From NCBI GenBank assembly GCA_005888095.1, contig VBKF01000097.1, forward strand, positions 44,005 through 108,004: DNA of 64,000 nucleotides. The letters run 5' to 3'. This DNA is from Deltaproteobacteria bacterium. GTDB taxonomy: Bacteria > Desulfobacterota > Binatia > DP-6. The notes under the pieces are model-generated. The model was not told where the DNA came from. It worked only from the letters and a program-made list of their open reading frames with translations, and searched no databases. A program made the translations under genes and the position numbers. Position 1 is the first letter of the stretch, and each line of letters opens with the position of its first letter. Below are positions 8,343-17,502 of the stretch, piece after piece.

Positions 8343-8890
8343 TGAGGCGCTGGTTCGCGCTCTCGGCCATCGGCCGCGACCGCCCGGGCATCGTCGCCGA
8401 CCTCGCCGAGCTGATCTACGAGTGCGACTGCAACCTCGAGGACTCGAGCATGACCATCCTCGGGTCCGAGTTCGCGGTGCTGCTGCTCCTCTCGTGCGAG
8501 GGGGAGGACGTCGAGCGGCGGCTCACCGCCGGCTGCAAGCGGCTCGAGTGGGAGAGGCGGCTCACCGTCTTCTTCCGCCCGCTCGAGGGCGACGGCCCGC
8601 CGCGCCCGGCCGGGGTGCCCGGCAGCCCGATGGAGTGCGCCGTGACGGGCGTCGACAAGGCAGGGATCGTGGCCCGCGTCGCTCGGGTGCTGGCGGGCCA
8701 CGGTGTCAACATCACGGCGCTCAACACCCAGTCCCGGCCCGAGCCGGAGACGGGGACGCCGATCTACACGATGCGCATCCAGATGATCGTGCCGCGCGCC
8801 GTCGACCGCCAGGCGCTGCGCGCGGAGCTCGAGCGCGTGGCCGCCGACCTGCGCGTCGAGCTGACGCTCGCCGAGACCGCAGCGGGGTAG
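8342..8890 (+). CDS. GcvR-like protein with two ACT domains
   Basis: A 182-residue protein made of two ACT domains: residues about 3-78 (FALSAIGRDRPGIVADLAEL) and about 96-178 (CAVTGVDKAGIVARVARVL, then NITALNTQSR). This is the layout of GcvR, the accessory repressor of the glycine cleavage operon, and related regulators that bind small ligands such as amino acids. No gcv genes are near, so the target is not known. The ATG overlaps the TGA of the 24-nt linker, which places AAGGA 5 bases before the start. Confidence 0.82.
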   Translation: MRRWFALSAIGRDRPGIVADLAELIYECDCNLEDSSMTILGSEFAVLLLLSCEGEDVERRLTAGCKRLEWERRLTVFFRPLEGDGPPRPAGVPGSPMECAVTGVDKAGIVARVARVLAGHGVNITALNTQSRPEPETGTPIYTMRIQMIVPRAVDRQALRAELERVAADLRVELTLAETAAG

Positions 8891-8894
8891 CGTA

Positions 8895-8932
8895 GCCGGT
8901 CGGCGCCGCGTCCCGGGCGCCGCCGAGCCGGC
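8895..8932. terminator. G+C-rich hairpin between convergent genes
   Basis: GCCGGTCGGCGCC (8895-8907) can pair with the GGCGCCG...CCGA...GCCGGC arm ending at 8932, with small bulges. It sits between the ACT gene (ends 8890) and the minus-strand porin relic (ends 8943), as a bidirectional terminator would. T tracts are poor on both sides. Confidence 0.5.
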
Positions 8933-8942
8933 GGGTTTCGCT

Positions 8943-9176
8943 TCAGTAGCGGAGCACCAACTCGAGGTCGCCGTAGTTCGCGTCGGCCCCGCTTCACCAC
9001 CCCCCTGCCCGAAAGCATGCCCGTAGTGCGCGTACGCCGTCAGCCGCGTGAGCAGCGTCGCGCTCGCCGAGGGTCAAGGCGATCCGGTCGCGCCACCCGC
9101 TGGCGTCGTCTGCGCCGCGGGCGACGCCCGCCGCGAAAAGACCGAGGCCCAGTACGCGGGCGATTCCTCCTCGCAT
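8943..9176 (-). pseudogene. Remnant of an outer-membrane beta-barrel porin
   Basis: The ATG (9174-9176) directly follows the narK stop codon. The frame opens with a convincing signal peptide (MRGGIARVLGLGLFAAG...) and then DRIALTLGER, like the mature start of alginate-export-type porins. The next stretch makes sense only one frame over (LTRLTAYAHYGHAFGQGG), and the original frame then resumes as ADANYGDLELVLRY followed by TGA at 8943, a typical last beta-strand ending in an aromatic residue. An intact barrel would be several hundred residues; here the middle is gone and two frameshifts plus one in-frame stop remain. The beta-barrel reading is inference from both ends. The gene presumably once passed substrate for the NarK transporter. 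Confidence 0.65.
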
Positions 9177-10454
9177 TCAGCGCTGGACAACGACCGGCAG
9201 CGGGGAGTCTCGCTGCATCGGTCGGGGTCCGGTCCGGACCGCCGACCGCACGAGCCGCGCCCGCCCGCCGTCGCCCGCCCAGGTGAGCCCCCAGCCCCTG
9301 CTCACCGCCAGCACGAGCGTCATGCCCCATACGCAGACGGCCGAGAGCGCCAGGAGGCCGGTCGCATAGGTACCCGTGATGTCCTTGAGCATGCCCAGGA
9401 TGGACGGGAGGAGGAAGCCCCCGAGGCCTCCTGCGGCGCCGACCAAGCCGGTGATCACCCCGATCTCCCTTTGAAAGCGCAGCGGCACGAGCTGGAAGAC
9501 GGAACCGTTGCCCGCGCCGAGCAGAGCGAGCGCGGCGAAGAAGAGCGCCGTCGCGAGCCAGAGGGGAGGCAGGCTCGCAACGCCGAGGAGAAGCAGGGCC
9601 ACGGCAGCGTAGAGTACCGTCAGCACGCGGATGCCGCCCTGGCGGTCGGCGAGCAGCCCGCCGATCGGCCGCATGAAGCTGCCCGCGAACACGCAGAGCG
9701 CGGTGAGGTCGCCAGCGGCGACCTTGCCCACCCCGTACTGGTCGTGGAAGAAGATGCCGAGAAAGCTCGCCAGGCCGACGAAGCCGCCGAAGGTGATGCC
9801 GTAGAAGAGGCAGAACCAGAGCGTGTCGAGCTCCCTCAGCAGGGCGGCGTAGTCGCGGAAGCGCCTCGGCGCCGGCTGGCTCGAGCTGTCCCGGGCGCAG
9901 AGGAAGAAGACGACGGCCGCGACCGCCATCGGCACCGTCGCGAGCCCCATCGCCGCGCGCCAACCGAACGCCGCGGCCAGCCGCGGCATGAAGAGCGCGG
10001 CGAGCACGGTGCCCGAGTTCCCCGCACCCGCGATCCCCATGGCGAGGCCCTGGTGCTCCGGCGGATACCAGCGTGAGACGAGCGGCAGCGCAACGGCGAA
10101 GCTCGCGCCCGGCACGCCGAGCAGCACGGCGACCGTGAAGAGACGCCCGAGGGAATCGGCGAAGAGCCAGCCGAGGAGCAGCGGCACGAAGGTCAGGGCG
10201 ATGCCGACGAGCCCCGTGCGGCGCGGGCCGAGGTGGTCGGTGAGCCCGCCCATCACGACGCGAAAGATCGACCCCCCGAGCAGCGGGGTCGCGACCAGGA
10301 TGCCCTTCCACGTCGCGTCGAGCCTGAAGTCCTCGGCGATGAAGTTGCCGAGCGGCCCGAGTAGCGACCAGACGCAGAAGCTCAGGTCGAAGTAGAGGAA
10401 GGCGGCGACGAGCGTGGGCCAGTGACCGGCCTGCTTGAACGCCCTCAAGCTCAT
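9177..10454 (-). CDS. narK: NarK/NNP-family nitrate/nitrite transporter (MFS)
   Basis: A 425-residue major facilitator with about twelve hydrophobic segments. It shows MFS and NNP signatures: FLYFDLSFCVWSLLGPLG in helix 1, GGLTDHLGPRRTG after helix 2, and the Gly-rich nitrate signatures GIAGAGNSGTVLAALF (helix 5) and GLVGAAGGLGGFLLP (helix 11). The position in an operon with nitrate and nitrite reductases supports nitrate import. Its ATG overlaps the Rieske stop (ATGA at 10451-10454). The longer frame to 10550 runs through the Rieske gene and is rejected. The next gene downstream is the porin relic. Confidence 0.9.
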   Translation of the reverse strand: MSLRAFKQAGHWPTLVAAFLYFDLSFCVWSLLGPLGNFIAEDFRLDATWKGILVATPLLGGSIFRVVMGGLTDHLGPRRTGLVGIALTFVPLLLGWLFADSLGRLFTVAVLLGVPGASFAVALPLVSRWYPPEHQGLAMGIAGAGNSGTVLAALFMPRLAAAFGWRAAMGLATVPMAVAAVVFFLCARDSSSQPAPRRFRDYAALLRELDTLWFCLFYGITFGGFVGLASFLGIFFHDQYGVGKVAAGDLTALCVFAGSFMRPIGGLLADRQGGIRVLTVLYAAVALLLLGVASLPPLWLATALFFAALALLGAGNGSVFQLVPLRFQREIGVITGLVGAAGGLGGFLLPSILGMLKDITGTYATGLLALSAVCVWGMTLVLAVSRGWGLTWAGDGGRARLVRSAVRTGPRPMQRDSPLPVVVQR

Positions 10455-10885
10455 GACGCCGCCACTCGCACGGCCGTGAGACCCCGCCGCGGCGGGCCGA
10501 ACAGCACCCGGCCGGTCCGCGCGTCGAAGGCCGCGCGGTGACAGGGGCACTCGAAGCGCGCGCGCTCGGCCGACCAGAGCACGGGGCAGCCGAGGTGGGG
10601 GCAGCGCCGGTCGAACGCCACCACGGAGCGGGGATCGAGCCGGACCACGAGGATCTCGCGCCGATCGTCGGAGGACCCTAGCGTGCGGGCCTCGCCCGGA
10701 GGCAGCTCGACACCGTCAGGGAGATGGATCGCCTCGAGCGGCCCGGGCTCGGAGAGCCGCTGCCCGATCCATTCGCCGCCCAGGGCGAGCACTGCGGTTG
10801 CCCCGGCGGCTTTGAGGAAGCGCCGGCGATCGAGGCGACGCTCGTCCGCCAGCGCAACGGGGAAAGGGTCTCGCTTCTTCAACAC
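10451..10885 (-). CDS. Tat-exported Rieske [2Fe-2S] protein
   Basis: A 144-residue protein with a twin-arginine signal ([10 protein letters not shown] at about 19-28, then a hydrophobic stretch) and a complete Rieske site: C95-P-H97...C100 and C113-P-C115-H116, where C95, H97, C113 and H116 bind the cluster and C100/C115 form the usual disulfide. The fold would sit on the outer face of the inner membrane. The start GTG 10885 lies 3 bases after a GAGGAGGCGCT ribosome site and overlaps the ferredoxin stop by 7 bases. Its place in a nitrate-assimilation operon suggests an electron-transfer subunit partnering the membrane cytochrome b, which is unusual for NasA systems. Partner and direction of electron flow are inference. 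Confidence 0.88.
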   Translation of the reverse strand: MLKKRDPFPVALADERRLDRRRFLKAAGATAVLALGGEWIGQRLSEPGPLEAIHLPDGVELPPGEARTLGSSDDRREILVVRLDPRSVVAFDRRCPHLGCPVLWSAERARFECPCHRAAFDARTGRVLFGPPRRGLTAVRVAAS

Positions 10886-11529
10886 AGCGCCTCCTCGAGA
10901 TGCTGCTCGGCGGGCGTGCGCGGCGGCCGCTCCGTCGGGGTGACCGCGAGTACCCGGGTGTGGGCGGGTACCATCAGGTGGTTCTTCGTGCGCACGACCT
11001 CGTCGCCGAACTCGAAGACGTTGAGCGACCGCGCCGAGCGCAGGTCCTCGACCTCTTCGCGGGTGCCGAAGAACAGCGCGCCCGACGGGCAGACGGTGGC
11101 GCACATGGGCTTCAAGTCCACGGAGGTCCGGTCGTAGCAGAGGTCGCACTTCATCATGAGGTCGCGCGCGGCGTGGAGCTCCGGCACGCCGAAGGGGCAG
11201 GCGAGCACGCAGTTGCCGCACCCGATGCACCGCTCGGCCATCGCCGTGAGGACGACGCCGTCGGGGTCGACCTTGATGGCGTCGGCCGGGCAGACGCTCG
11301 CGCACGCCGGGTCCTCGCAGTGCATGCACACCGTGGGCGCGGTCTGCACCGACGTCGCGCGCTCGAGGAAGTCGAGGTGGATCATGGTGTGGCCACCGTG
11401 GCCGGGGCACTCGCTGCACGCCTCCTCGCAGGCCCGGCAGCCGATGCAGCGGTTCGGGTCGATGAAGAGCTCGCCGGTCAATCGATGTCCTTCGCTCACG
11501 CTCACGCGATGTCCTTCGCTCACGCTCAC
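10879..11529 (-). CDS. Four-cluster [4Fe-4S] ferredoxin subunit (DmsB/NrfC type)
   Basis: About 200-216 residues with four cysteine quartets: [35 protein letters not shown], and CDLC followed by CATVC after an 11-residue gap. This is the electron-transfer subunit layout of the DMSO reductase superfamily. There is no Tat signal, so it is cytoplasmic, like the NasA-type subunit encoded upstream. The start is ambiguous. GTG 11529 overlaps the upstream stop (GTGA). GTG 11505 and TTG 11481 each follow an AAGGA site supplied by one unit of a 24-nt tandem repeat. TTG 11481 gives the classic beginning ([14 protein letters not shown]). The earlier starts add one or two copies of SVSEGHR. Confidence 0.9.
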   Translation of the reverse strand: MSVSEGHRVSVSEGHRLTGELFIDPNRCIGCRACEEACSECPGHGGHTMIHLDFLERATSVQTAPTVCMHCEDPACASVCPADAIKVDPDGVVLTAMAERCIGCGNCVLACPFGVPELHAARDLMMKCDLCYDRTSVDLKPMCATVCPSGALFFGTREEVEDLRSARSLNVFEFGDEVVRTKNHLMVPAHTRVLAVTPTERPPRTPAEQHLEEALC

Positions 11530-11530
11530 G
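11483..11530 (-). repeat. Perfect 24-bp tandem duplication carrying ribosome sites
   Basis: Two identical 24-bp units (11483-11506 and 11507-11530), on the minus strand starting CGTGAGCGTGAGCGAAGG. Each unit carries an AAGGA ribosome site and a GTG, and the first overlaps the NasA-type stop codon. The repeat encodes or precedes SVSEGHR twice. A single diverged copy of the same unit lies at 8319-8342. Confidence 0.85.
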
Positions 11531-13697
11531 CGGGCAGCCTTTCGATCCGCACGGCGGCCACCTTGAACTCGGGGATGCCCGCGATCGGGTCGTAGGCGCG
11601 GAGCGTCAGGCGGTTGGCCGAGCGCTCGCCCGGCCAGTGGTAGGGGATGAAGACCGTGTCGGGGCGGATCGTCGCCACGACGTGCGCCGCGAGGTCGAGA
11701 TGACCGCGCCGGCTCGAGACGCGGACCCGGTCGCCGTCGCACACGCCGAGCCGCCCGGCGAGCTTCGGGTGCAACTCGACCTTCGGCTCGGGGTACTGGT
11801 CAACGAGCGGCCCGATGCGTCGGGTCTGCGTGCCGGAGAGAAACTGAGAGACCACGCGACCCGTGGTGAGGATGATCGGATAGTCGGCGTCGACGTCCTC
11901 GGCCGGCGGGCGGTACTCGACGGCGTGGAAGCGGGCGCGGCCGTCGGGATGGTGGAAGCGCCCCCCTTCAAAGAGGCGCGGCGTCCCAGGGTGGTCGGCG
12001 TCCGGGCAGGGCCAGAAGACGCCCATCTGCCGCTCGATCTTCTCGTAGGTGATGCCGGAGTAGTCGGCCACGCCGCCGCGCGACACCCGGGTGAGCTCGG
12101 CGAAGATGTGGGAGGGCGAGTGGAAGTCGAACTGATGGCCCTTTCCGAGCCTGCGGGCCAGGTCGCAGATGATCCGCCAGTCGGCGCGGGCCTCCCCGGG
12201 CGGGTCGACCGCCTTGCGGATGCGGATCACTCGCCCCTCGGTGCTCGTGACAGTGCCCTCGTCCTCCTCGTGCAGCGAGCCCGGGAGGACCAGGTCCGCG
12301 TGGCGCGCCGTCTCCGAGAGGAAGAAGTCGATGGCGACGAAGAAGTCGAGCCGCTCGAGGGCCTCCTGCGTGAACGTGGCGTCCGGCAGGGAGACCAGCG
12401 GGTTGAAGCAGATGGAGACGAGGCCGCGGATCTCCCCGCGGTGGATCATCTCCACGATCTCGGGGGCGGTCGCCCCCTTGCCGGGCAGCGCGCTCTCGGC
12501 GACGCTCCAGGCCGCGGCCACCTCGGCCCGGTGCGCCGGGTTCTCGATGTCGCGCGCCCCCGGGAGCTGATTGCAGCGCTGGCCCTGCTCGCGTGCCCCC
12601 TGGCCGTTGCCCTGCCCGGTGATCGTCGCGTAGCCCGAGCCCGGCTTGCCGATCTTGCCGGTGGCGAGCACGAGGTTGATGCAGGCCAGCACGTTCTCGA
12701 CGCCCTTGGTGTGGTGCTCGATGCCGCGCGCGTGGAGCAGCATGGTGCGCGGCGCCTGCACCCACAGCTCGGCCGCCTCGACGATGCGTCGCGCGGGGAT
12801 GCCCACCAGCTGCTCCACGGTCTCGGGCGCGTAGCGTTCGACGAGGGCTCGCACCTCGTCGAAGCCCGTCGTGTGCCGCTCGACGAAGTCGTGGTCCACG
12901 CCGCCGAGCCGGATGACCGCGTGCAGGATGGCGTTCATCAGCGCCGAGTCTCGCCCGGGGCGCACCGGCAGGTAGAGGTCGGCGGTGCGGGCGATGGGGG
13001 TGAGGCGCGGGTCGACGACGACGAGCTTCGCGCCCCGGTCGCGCGCCCGCCAGATGTAGTCGGTGGTGATGGGGCTGCACTCCGAGACGTTCGAGCCGAG
13101 CACCATCACGAGGTCGGTGCTCACGATGTCGGCCCACGGGTTGGCCGCACGGTCGATGCCGAAGGCCCGCAGGTTGCCGGCCCCCGCGGCGACCATGCAG
13201 AGGCGCCCGTTGTAGTCGATGTGCCGCGTGCCGACCGCGAGGCGCGCGAACTTGCCCATCAGGTACGCCTTCTCGTTGGTGAGCGACGCACCGGAGAGCA
13301 CGGCGACGCTGTCCCGCCCGTAGCGGGCCTGGAGGCGCCCGACGCGCTCGGCGACGAGGTCGAGGGCCTCGTCCCACGGGATGCGGCCGAAGCCGCGGCC
13401 GGTGCGCACGAGCGGGTGGAGCAGGCGGTCGGGGTGGTTGTTCTGGAGATAGCGCTTGATGCCCTTCGGGCAGAGCTTCCCCTGGTTGAACGGGAACTCC
13501 TCCCAGGGCTCGATGCCGACCACGCGCTCGTCCTTCACGAGCAGCGTGACGCCGCACTGCTGACCGCAGAAGCAGCAGTGCGTGTTGACCTTCCTGTCGG
13601 GCGCGGCACGGGCGGCGAAGCCGCCGGGTGGCTCGTAGCTGAGGTGGGGGCCGAAGGCGTCGGCGAGCGCCTCGGCCGGAGCGGGGAGACGCGCCAT
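11526..13697 (-). CDS. nasA: NasA-type assimilatory nitrate reductase, molybdopterin subunit
   Basis: A 723-residue molybdopterin oxidoreductase. The N-terminal [4Fe-4S] site is C41-x2-C44-x3-C48 and C76 in [17 protein letters not shown] contains Cys167, matching the Mo-ligating cysteine of Nap/Nas enzymes. Guanine-dinucleotide-binding segments ([54 protein letters not shown]) and the C-terminal domain ([31 protein letters not shown]) are present. There is no Tat signal, so it is cytoplasmic. It reduces nitrate to nitrite. It starts at ATG 13697, two bases after the cytochrome b stop; its own stop overlaps the ferredoxin start. It lacks the C-terminal [2Fe-2S] extension of many NasA proteins, so the ferredoxin subunit may take that role. 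Dissimilatory or formate dehydrogenase-like activity is less likely given nirA next to it. Confidence 0.88.
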   Translation of the reverse strand: MARLPAPAEALADAFGPHLSYEPPGGFAARAAPDRKVNTHCCFCGQQCGVTLLVKDERVVGIEPWEEFPFNQGKLCPKGIKRYLQNNHPDRLLHPLVRTGRGFGRIPWDEALDLVAERVGRLQARYGRDSVAVLSGASLTNEKAYLMGKFARLAVGTRHIDYNGRLCMVAAGAGNLRAFGIDRAANPWADIVSTDLVMVLGSNVSECSPITTDYIWRARDRGAKLVVVDPRLTPIARTADLYLPVRPGRDSALMNAILHAVIRLGGVDHDFVERHTTGFDEVRALVERYAPETVEQLVGIPARRIVEAAELWVQAPRTMLLHARGIEHHTKGVENVLACINLVLATGKIGKPGSGYATITGQGNGQGAREQGQRCNQLPGARDIENPAHRAEVAAAWSVAESALPGKGATAPEIVEMIHRGEIRGLVSICFNPLVSLPDATFTQEALERLDFFVAIDFFLSETARHADLVLPGSLHEEDEGTVTSTEGRVIRIRKAVDPPGEARADWRIICDLARRLGKGHQFDFHSPSHIFAELTRVSRGGVADYSGITYEKIERQMGVFWPCPDADHPGTPRLFEGGRFHHPDGRARFHAVEYRPPAEDVDADYPIILTTGRVVSQFLSGTQTRRIGPLVDQYPEPKVELHPKLAGRLGVCDGDRVRVSSRRGHLDLAAHVVATIRPDTVFIPYHWPGERSANRLTLRAYDPIAGIPEFKVAAVRIERLPA

Positions 13698-13699
13698 CC

Positions 13700-14728
13700 C
13701 TACGCCGCCTCCGGGCGGGCCGCCGACGCCGCGGGCCGCGGCTGGAACTGCGCGCCGAGGAGCTCGGCCTGTGCGGTCGCCACCTGGCGGCGCCGGCAGG
13801 CCGGGCACCGGCGCTGATGGCGGGCGAAGCGGAAGCCGCGCGCAGCCAGGAGCCGCTCGACGGCATCGCGCTGGGCGACGGGCGCCAGCGGCGCGCCGCA
13901 GCCGATGCAGCCCGCCCGGAGAGCTCCCGGTGCGCGTACGAGCTGTGCGCCCACGTGAAGCGGGCGGATCAGGAGGTGCGCGAGCTTCGTGAACGGGAGC
14001 GCCAGGAGGAGCGCGACGACCGAGACCTCGTGCACGAGCGCGGCGGCCCGGAAGAGCCCGGGCAAGCCGCTCCGGCCGGCGGCGGGCAACGCGAGTCCGC
14101 TGAGGGCCACTGCTAGGAGGAGGAGCAACGGGGCCAGGTGGAAGCCGGCGGTCTCGTGCGCCCCGCCGCGCGCCCGCAGGCGGACCAGGAGGAAGTACGT
14201 CGCTCCGAGTGCGACGGCGACCGCCGCCAGGGAGAGCCCGTGAAACACGAGCCAGCCTACGACCCCTTCGGGGGCGAAGCGGACGACCGGTACGGCGACC
14301 AGGATCGCGCGGTAGGAGCGGCCGCCGTCGGCCTCGAAGCGGAGCCAGCCCCAGACGAGCGGCAGCGTGATCGCGAAGCTGACGAGCGTGCCGACAGAGA
14401 GGAGCAGGTGGGCGAGCCAACGTACCCGGGAGCGCCGGGCGATGAAGCGTTGCGCCGCGAGGTCGCGTCCCGCCGCGCCGAGCAGCCGGCGGAGCTCGCG
14501 CGGGCGGCGTACGGCCTCGAGCAGCGCCCGGGCGTAGAAGGCCGACGGCGGGCGGCGCCAGAAGGCGCTCGTCCGGTAAACGGTCACGAAGCAGGCGGCC
14601 ACGGTGGCCGCGAGGTAGCCGAGCAGGGCCGCGTCGAGATGTGCGAGGCCGGACGAGCCGCCGTAGACGGCCGCGAGGAGCAGCGCCGTGGCCAGGGCCG
14701 CGTCCCGAAGCGGAAGCCAGCGGCTCAC
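13700..14728 (-). CDS. NarI/DsrM-like membrane cytochrome b with C-terminal zinc-ribbon-like tail
   Basis: A 342-residue membrane protein with about six hydrophobic helices (roughly 10-26, 32-52, 104-128, 142-183, 197-216, 228-255). Histidines placed as possible haem ligands lie in membrane segments: His107 (WLAHLLLS), His163 (FHGLSL), His233 (LVHEVSVV) and His251 ([11 protein letters not shown]). This resembles the diheme quinol-oxidising subunits NarI, DsrM and HdrE. After the last helix comes a soluble tail with two CxxC pairs (C274/C277 and C308/C311), unlike NarI. Start GTG 14728 overlaps the nirA stop (GTGA). It probably links the quinone pool to the nitrate reductase. Family membership is moderately secure; haem binding is inferred. 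Confidence 0.7.
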   Translation of the reverse strand: MSRWLPLRDAALATALLLAAVYGGSSGLAHLDAALLGYLAATVAACFVTVYRTSAFWRRPPSAFYARALLEAVRRPRELRRLLGAAGRDLAAQRFIARRSRVRWLAHLLLSVGTLVSFAITLPLVWGWLRFEADGGRSYRAILVAVPVVRFAPEGVVGWLVFHGLSLAAVAVALGATYFLLVRLRARGGAHETAGFHLAPLLLLLAVALSGLALPAAGRSGLPGLFRAAALVHEVSVVALLLALPFTKLAHLLIRPLHVGAQLVRAPGALRAGCIGCGAPLAPVAQRDAVERLLAARGFRFARHQRRCPACRRRQVATAQAELLGAQFQPRPAASAARPEAA

Positions 14729-16221
14729 TGCGTCCTCGCGCGCGCGACCCGCTGCTTTGGAAAGAAGCGGGCGAGGTACTCGAGGACCTCCGGCAGGTCC
14801 GAGAGCGGCACGTTCTCCATGATCCGCTGCCCGGGACGGGGCTCGGGGCCGCTCCGCCCGCCGACCCACACGTCCACCGCCTCCACCACCTTGTTGTTCA
14901 CGCGCACCTTTGTGCCCTCGAAGCCGATATCGGCGAGCTGATGGTTCCCGCAGCCGGCGGGACACCCCGACCAGTGCATGCGCAGCGGCTCCTTGCGATC
15001 CGCGAGCCTGGCGGCCAGCGCACGGGTCATGGGCAGCGCCCGCGCCTTCGTGTCGATGAGCGCGAGATCGCAGAAGTCGATGCCCGTGCAGACCACGAAC
15101 CCCCGCAGGATCTCCGGCGGGTTGTAGGGCAGCTCCTTGAGGAGCGGCTCCTGCGTGAGCTCGCGCAGGCCTGGGTCACTGATGTTCGGGATGATCAGGT
15201 TCTGCTCCGTGGTGAAGCGCACCTCACCGCTGCCGTAGGTCTCCGCGAGGCGGGCCACCTCGGCGAGCTGCACCGCGGTCACGCGCCCGCCGGGGACGAC
15301 CACGCCGACGAAGCTGCGCCCGTCCTTCTGCCGGTAGATGCCGACGTGGTCGGTCCGGTTCGGGCCGCGCGCGTCCTCGCCGGCGGGCTCGAGCGACCGC
15401 CCGCAGGCCTCCTCGACGGCCGCCCGCACGCGTGCGACCCCCCAATCGTCGACCAGGAACGCGAAGCGGCTGCGGTTCCGCGCCTCGCGCGGGCCCTGGT
15501 CCCGGAACACCCGGACGATGGCCGCCGCAACCTCCGCCGCGGCCGCGGGCTCGACGAAGACGTCGAGCGGGTCGGCGCGGCGATAGCCGCCCGAGCCCAT
15601 CTTCCCGCCCACGAGCACGTTCAGGCCGACCCGCTCGCCCTTCCGCGCGGGCACCATGGCGACGTCCTGGCTCTCCGCGCCGACGCAGTTCTCGGGGCAG
15701 CCCGTGATGGCAACGTTGAACTTGCGGGGGAGGTTCGTGTAGGCACGGCTCCCGACGAAGAGCCGGGTGAACTCGCGCGCTGCCGGCGACGCGTCGAACA
15801 GCTCGCGCGGCGTGAGGCCGGCCACCGGGCAGCCGATCACGTTGCGAACGTTGTCCATGCCGGTCTGGAGGGAGGTCAAGCCGACGGCCTCGAGCTGCGC
15901 GAACACCGCGGGGATTCCGTCGATGCGGACGCTGCGGAGCTGGACCTGCTGGCGGGTGGTGATGTCCGCGAAGCCGGCGCCCAGCTCCTGCGTGATCTCC
16001 GCCAGCGTGTGCACCTGCTGTGCAGTCGCGATCCCGTTCGTGATGCGGATGCGCATCATGAAGAAGCCGGGCGTGTGCTTGCGGAAGAAGACGCCGTACC
16101 ACTTCATGAGCGCCTTGTCCCGCTCGCTGATCGAGTCGGGGCCCTCCCGGCTGTAGCGCTCGATCTCGGGCAGGACGTCGAGCCCGTCCTTCTCCCGCTT
16201 GAAGTCCTCGATACGGTTCAT
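14725..16221 (-). CDS. nirA: Ferredoxin-dependent siroheme nitrite reductase
   Basis: A 498-residue siroheme/[4Fe-4S] reductase. Two ferredoxin-like halves precede the siroheme domains: the first repeat has [17 protein letters not shown] and ITGCPENC, the second has [12 protein letters not shown] and the cluster ligands C378-x5-C384 and C420-x3-C424 (GCPAGCGNH). Length and position in a nitrate operon favour nitrite over sulfite reductase; assimilatory sulfite reductase remains possible by sequence alone. The product, ammonium, would feed glutamine synthesis monitored by GlnB nearby. The ATG at 16221 follows a GGGACGGGACG leader; the upstream frame to 16515 would cross the regulator's promoter and is rejected. 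It is the first gene of the operon. Confidence 0.9.
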   Translation of the reverse strand: MNRIEDFKREKDGLDVLPEIERYSREGPDSISERDKALMKWYGVFFRKHTPGFFMMRIRITNGIATAQQVHTLAEITQELGAGFADITTRQQVQLRSVRIDGIPAVFAQLEAVGLTSLQTGMDNVRNVIGCPVAGLTPRELFDASPAAREFTRLFVGSRAYTNLPRKFNVAITGCPENCVGAESQDVAMVPARKGERVGLNVLVGGKMGSGGYRRADPLDVFVEPAAAAEVAAAIVRVFRDQGPREARNRSRFAFLVDDWGVARVRAAVEEACGRSLEPAGEDARGPNRTDHVGIYRQKDGRSFVGVVVPGGRVTAVQLAEVARLAETYGSGEVRFTTEQNLIIPNISDPGLRELTQEPLLKELPYNPPEILRGFVVCTGIDFCDLALIDTKARALPMTRALAARLADRKEPLRMHWSGCPAGCGNHQLADIGFEGTKVRVNNKVVEAVDVWVGGRSGPEPRPGQRIMENVPLSDLPEVLEYLARFFPKQRVARARTQ

Positions 16222-16502
16222 CGTCCCGTCCCTGCCTTCGGCATCGCACGTGCTTCTGGGAGGTCGCGAGATCGCTGATGGCGTGCTCGCGCCGACCCCC
16301 GAGAGAGGAAAAAGCAACGTGAGTGCCCGCAGGGCCGAGCCCCAATCGCCGTCGCCGTATCCGGCGTGCCAAATCTCCGACATCGTCGTGATGCTCAAGA
16401 GCGGAGCAGCGGGCTGCTCGCTCAGGCGGCACGCGGCGCGGCCGCTTCGTATTCGTTCCGGCAATGCTACGCGTGGCAGTTCGTAATGGGAGGAGTTCGC
16501 GC
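16222..16502. promoter_or_regulatory. Divergent promoter region between nirA operon and LysR gene
   Basis: These 281 bases hold no gene. Divergent transcription of a LysR regulator and the operon beside it is the standard arrangement for LysR control, so the operator should be here. The A+T-richer stretch near 16441-16490 (around CGTATTCGTTCC) is the likeliest promoter of the regulator; GGGAGGAG at about 16488-16495 is its ribosome site. I could not pick out a convincing T-N11-A box by eye. Confidence 0.5.
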
Positions 16503-17405
16503 ATGCTCGAGACAAGGCCGCTGCTCATCTTCAAGACCATCGTCGACGTCGGCAGCTTCACGCGTGCCGGGGTGCGGCTCGGCCTGAGCCAGCCGGCGAT
16601 CAGCCAGCACATCCGGGCGCTCGAGCGGGAGGTCGGGGCGCCGCTCCTCGTGCGGCTCGGAAAGAGCGCCAAGCCGACGCCGCAGGGCGAGATGCTGCTC
16701 CACTACGCCCGCCACGTGCTCGGCAAGATCGAGGAGGTCGAGCGCCTGCTCGCCGAGGCGGCCGACGGCCGGACGGGCGTGCTGCGCATCGGCGCCGGCG
16801 GCGCCGCGTGCCAGCATCTCTTGCCGGGCGTGCTGCGCGAGTTCCGCAGCCGGTTCCCGAAGGTCGACCTGCACGTCCGCAGCGGCTACACCCAGCTCAC
16901 CCTCGGCCGGGTGCTCGACGGCGACCTCGATGTCGGGCTGGTGACGCTGCCGCTCAGGGCCCCGCAGGTACGCGTCACCGAGGTGGGCCGGGACGAGCTG
17001 GTCGTCATCGTGCCCCCCCAACACCCGTGGGCGGCCCGGCGGCGGGTCCCGGCCGGCGAACTTGCCGGAAAGCCGCTCGTGCTCTACGAGCGGCAGAGCC
17101 AGGCGACCGACCTGATCATGCGCGCGCTGCTCGAGCAGGGCGTCTTTCCGCGCATCACGATGGAGATCGATCAGATGGACGCCGTGAAGGAGATGGTGCG
17201 GCTCGGGCTCGGCTTGGCCGTGGTCCCGGAGTGGGCCGTGCGGCGCGAGGTGGGCGCCGGCGCGCTCCATGCCGTGTCGCTGGGTAAGGCGGGGCTGTGG
17301 CGCGCGTGGGGCCTCGCCTGCCTGGAGCAGCTGCTGCCGTCCCCGTCGCTGCGCGCGTTCGTCCGTCTTTGCACCGAGCACCTGCCGCGCGCACTGGCGG
17401 CGTGA
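16503..17405 (+). CDS. LysR-family regulator, probable regulator of nitrate assimilation
   Basis: A 300-residue LysR protein. The N-terminal winged helix-turn-helix (about 1-60) contains LLIFKTIVDVGSFTRAGVRLGLSQPAISQHIRALE. The effector-binding domain (about 90-290) has GVLRIGAGGA, DVGLVTLPLR and GLGLAVVPEWAV. ATG 16503 has a GGGAGGAG ribosome site; the 13-codon upstream extension is rejected. It is divergent from the nirA-narK operon, where CysB/NtcB/NasR-type regulators are commonly found. Its effector (nitrite, 2-oxoglutarate or another) cannot be told from sequence. Confidence 0.9.
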   Translation: MLETRPLLIFKTIVDVGSFTRAGVRLGLSQPAISQHIRALEREVGAPLLVRLGKSAKPTPQGEMLLHYARHVLGKIEEVERLLAEAADGRTGVLRIGAGGAACQHLLPGVLREFRSRFPKVDLHVRSGYTQLTLGRVLDGDLDVGLVTLPLRAPQVRVTEVGRDELVVIVPPQHPWAARRRVPAGELAGKPLVLYERQSQATDLIMRALLEQGVFPRITMEIDQMDAVKEMVRLGLGLAVVPEWAVRREVGAGALHAVSLGKAGLWRAWGLACLEQLLPSPSLRAFVRLCTEHLPRALAA

Positions 17406-17502
17406 CCGCGTCCGCCCGCACGGCTTAGCAGACTTTCCGCTTGACGCCGCGATCGGCTCGCCAGTAGTGAGCGGGCGAAAGGGAGGCCTCGCTCGAGCTC
17501 GC

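Noticed and set aside
16464..16502. Thirteen-codon N-terminal extension of the LysR gene
   Set aside because: The ribosome site GGGAGGAG lies inside it and points to ATG 16503.
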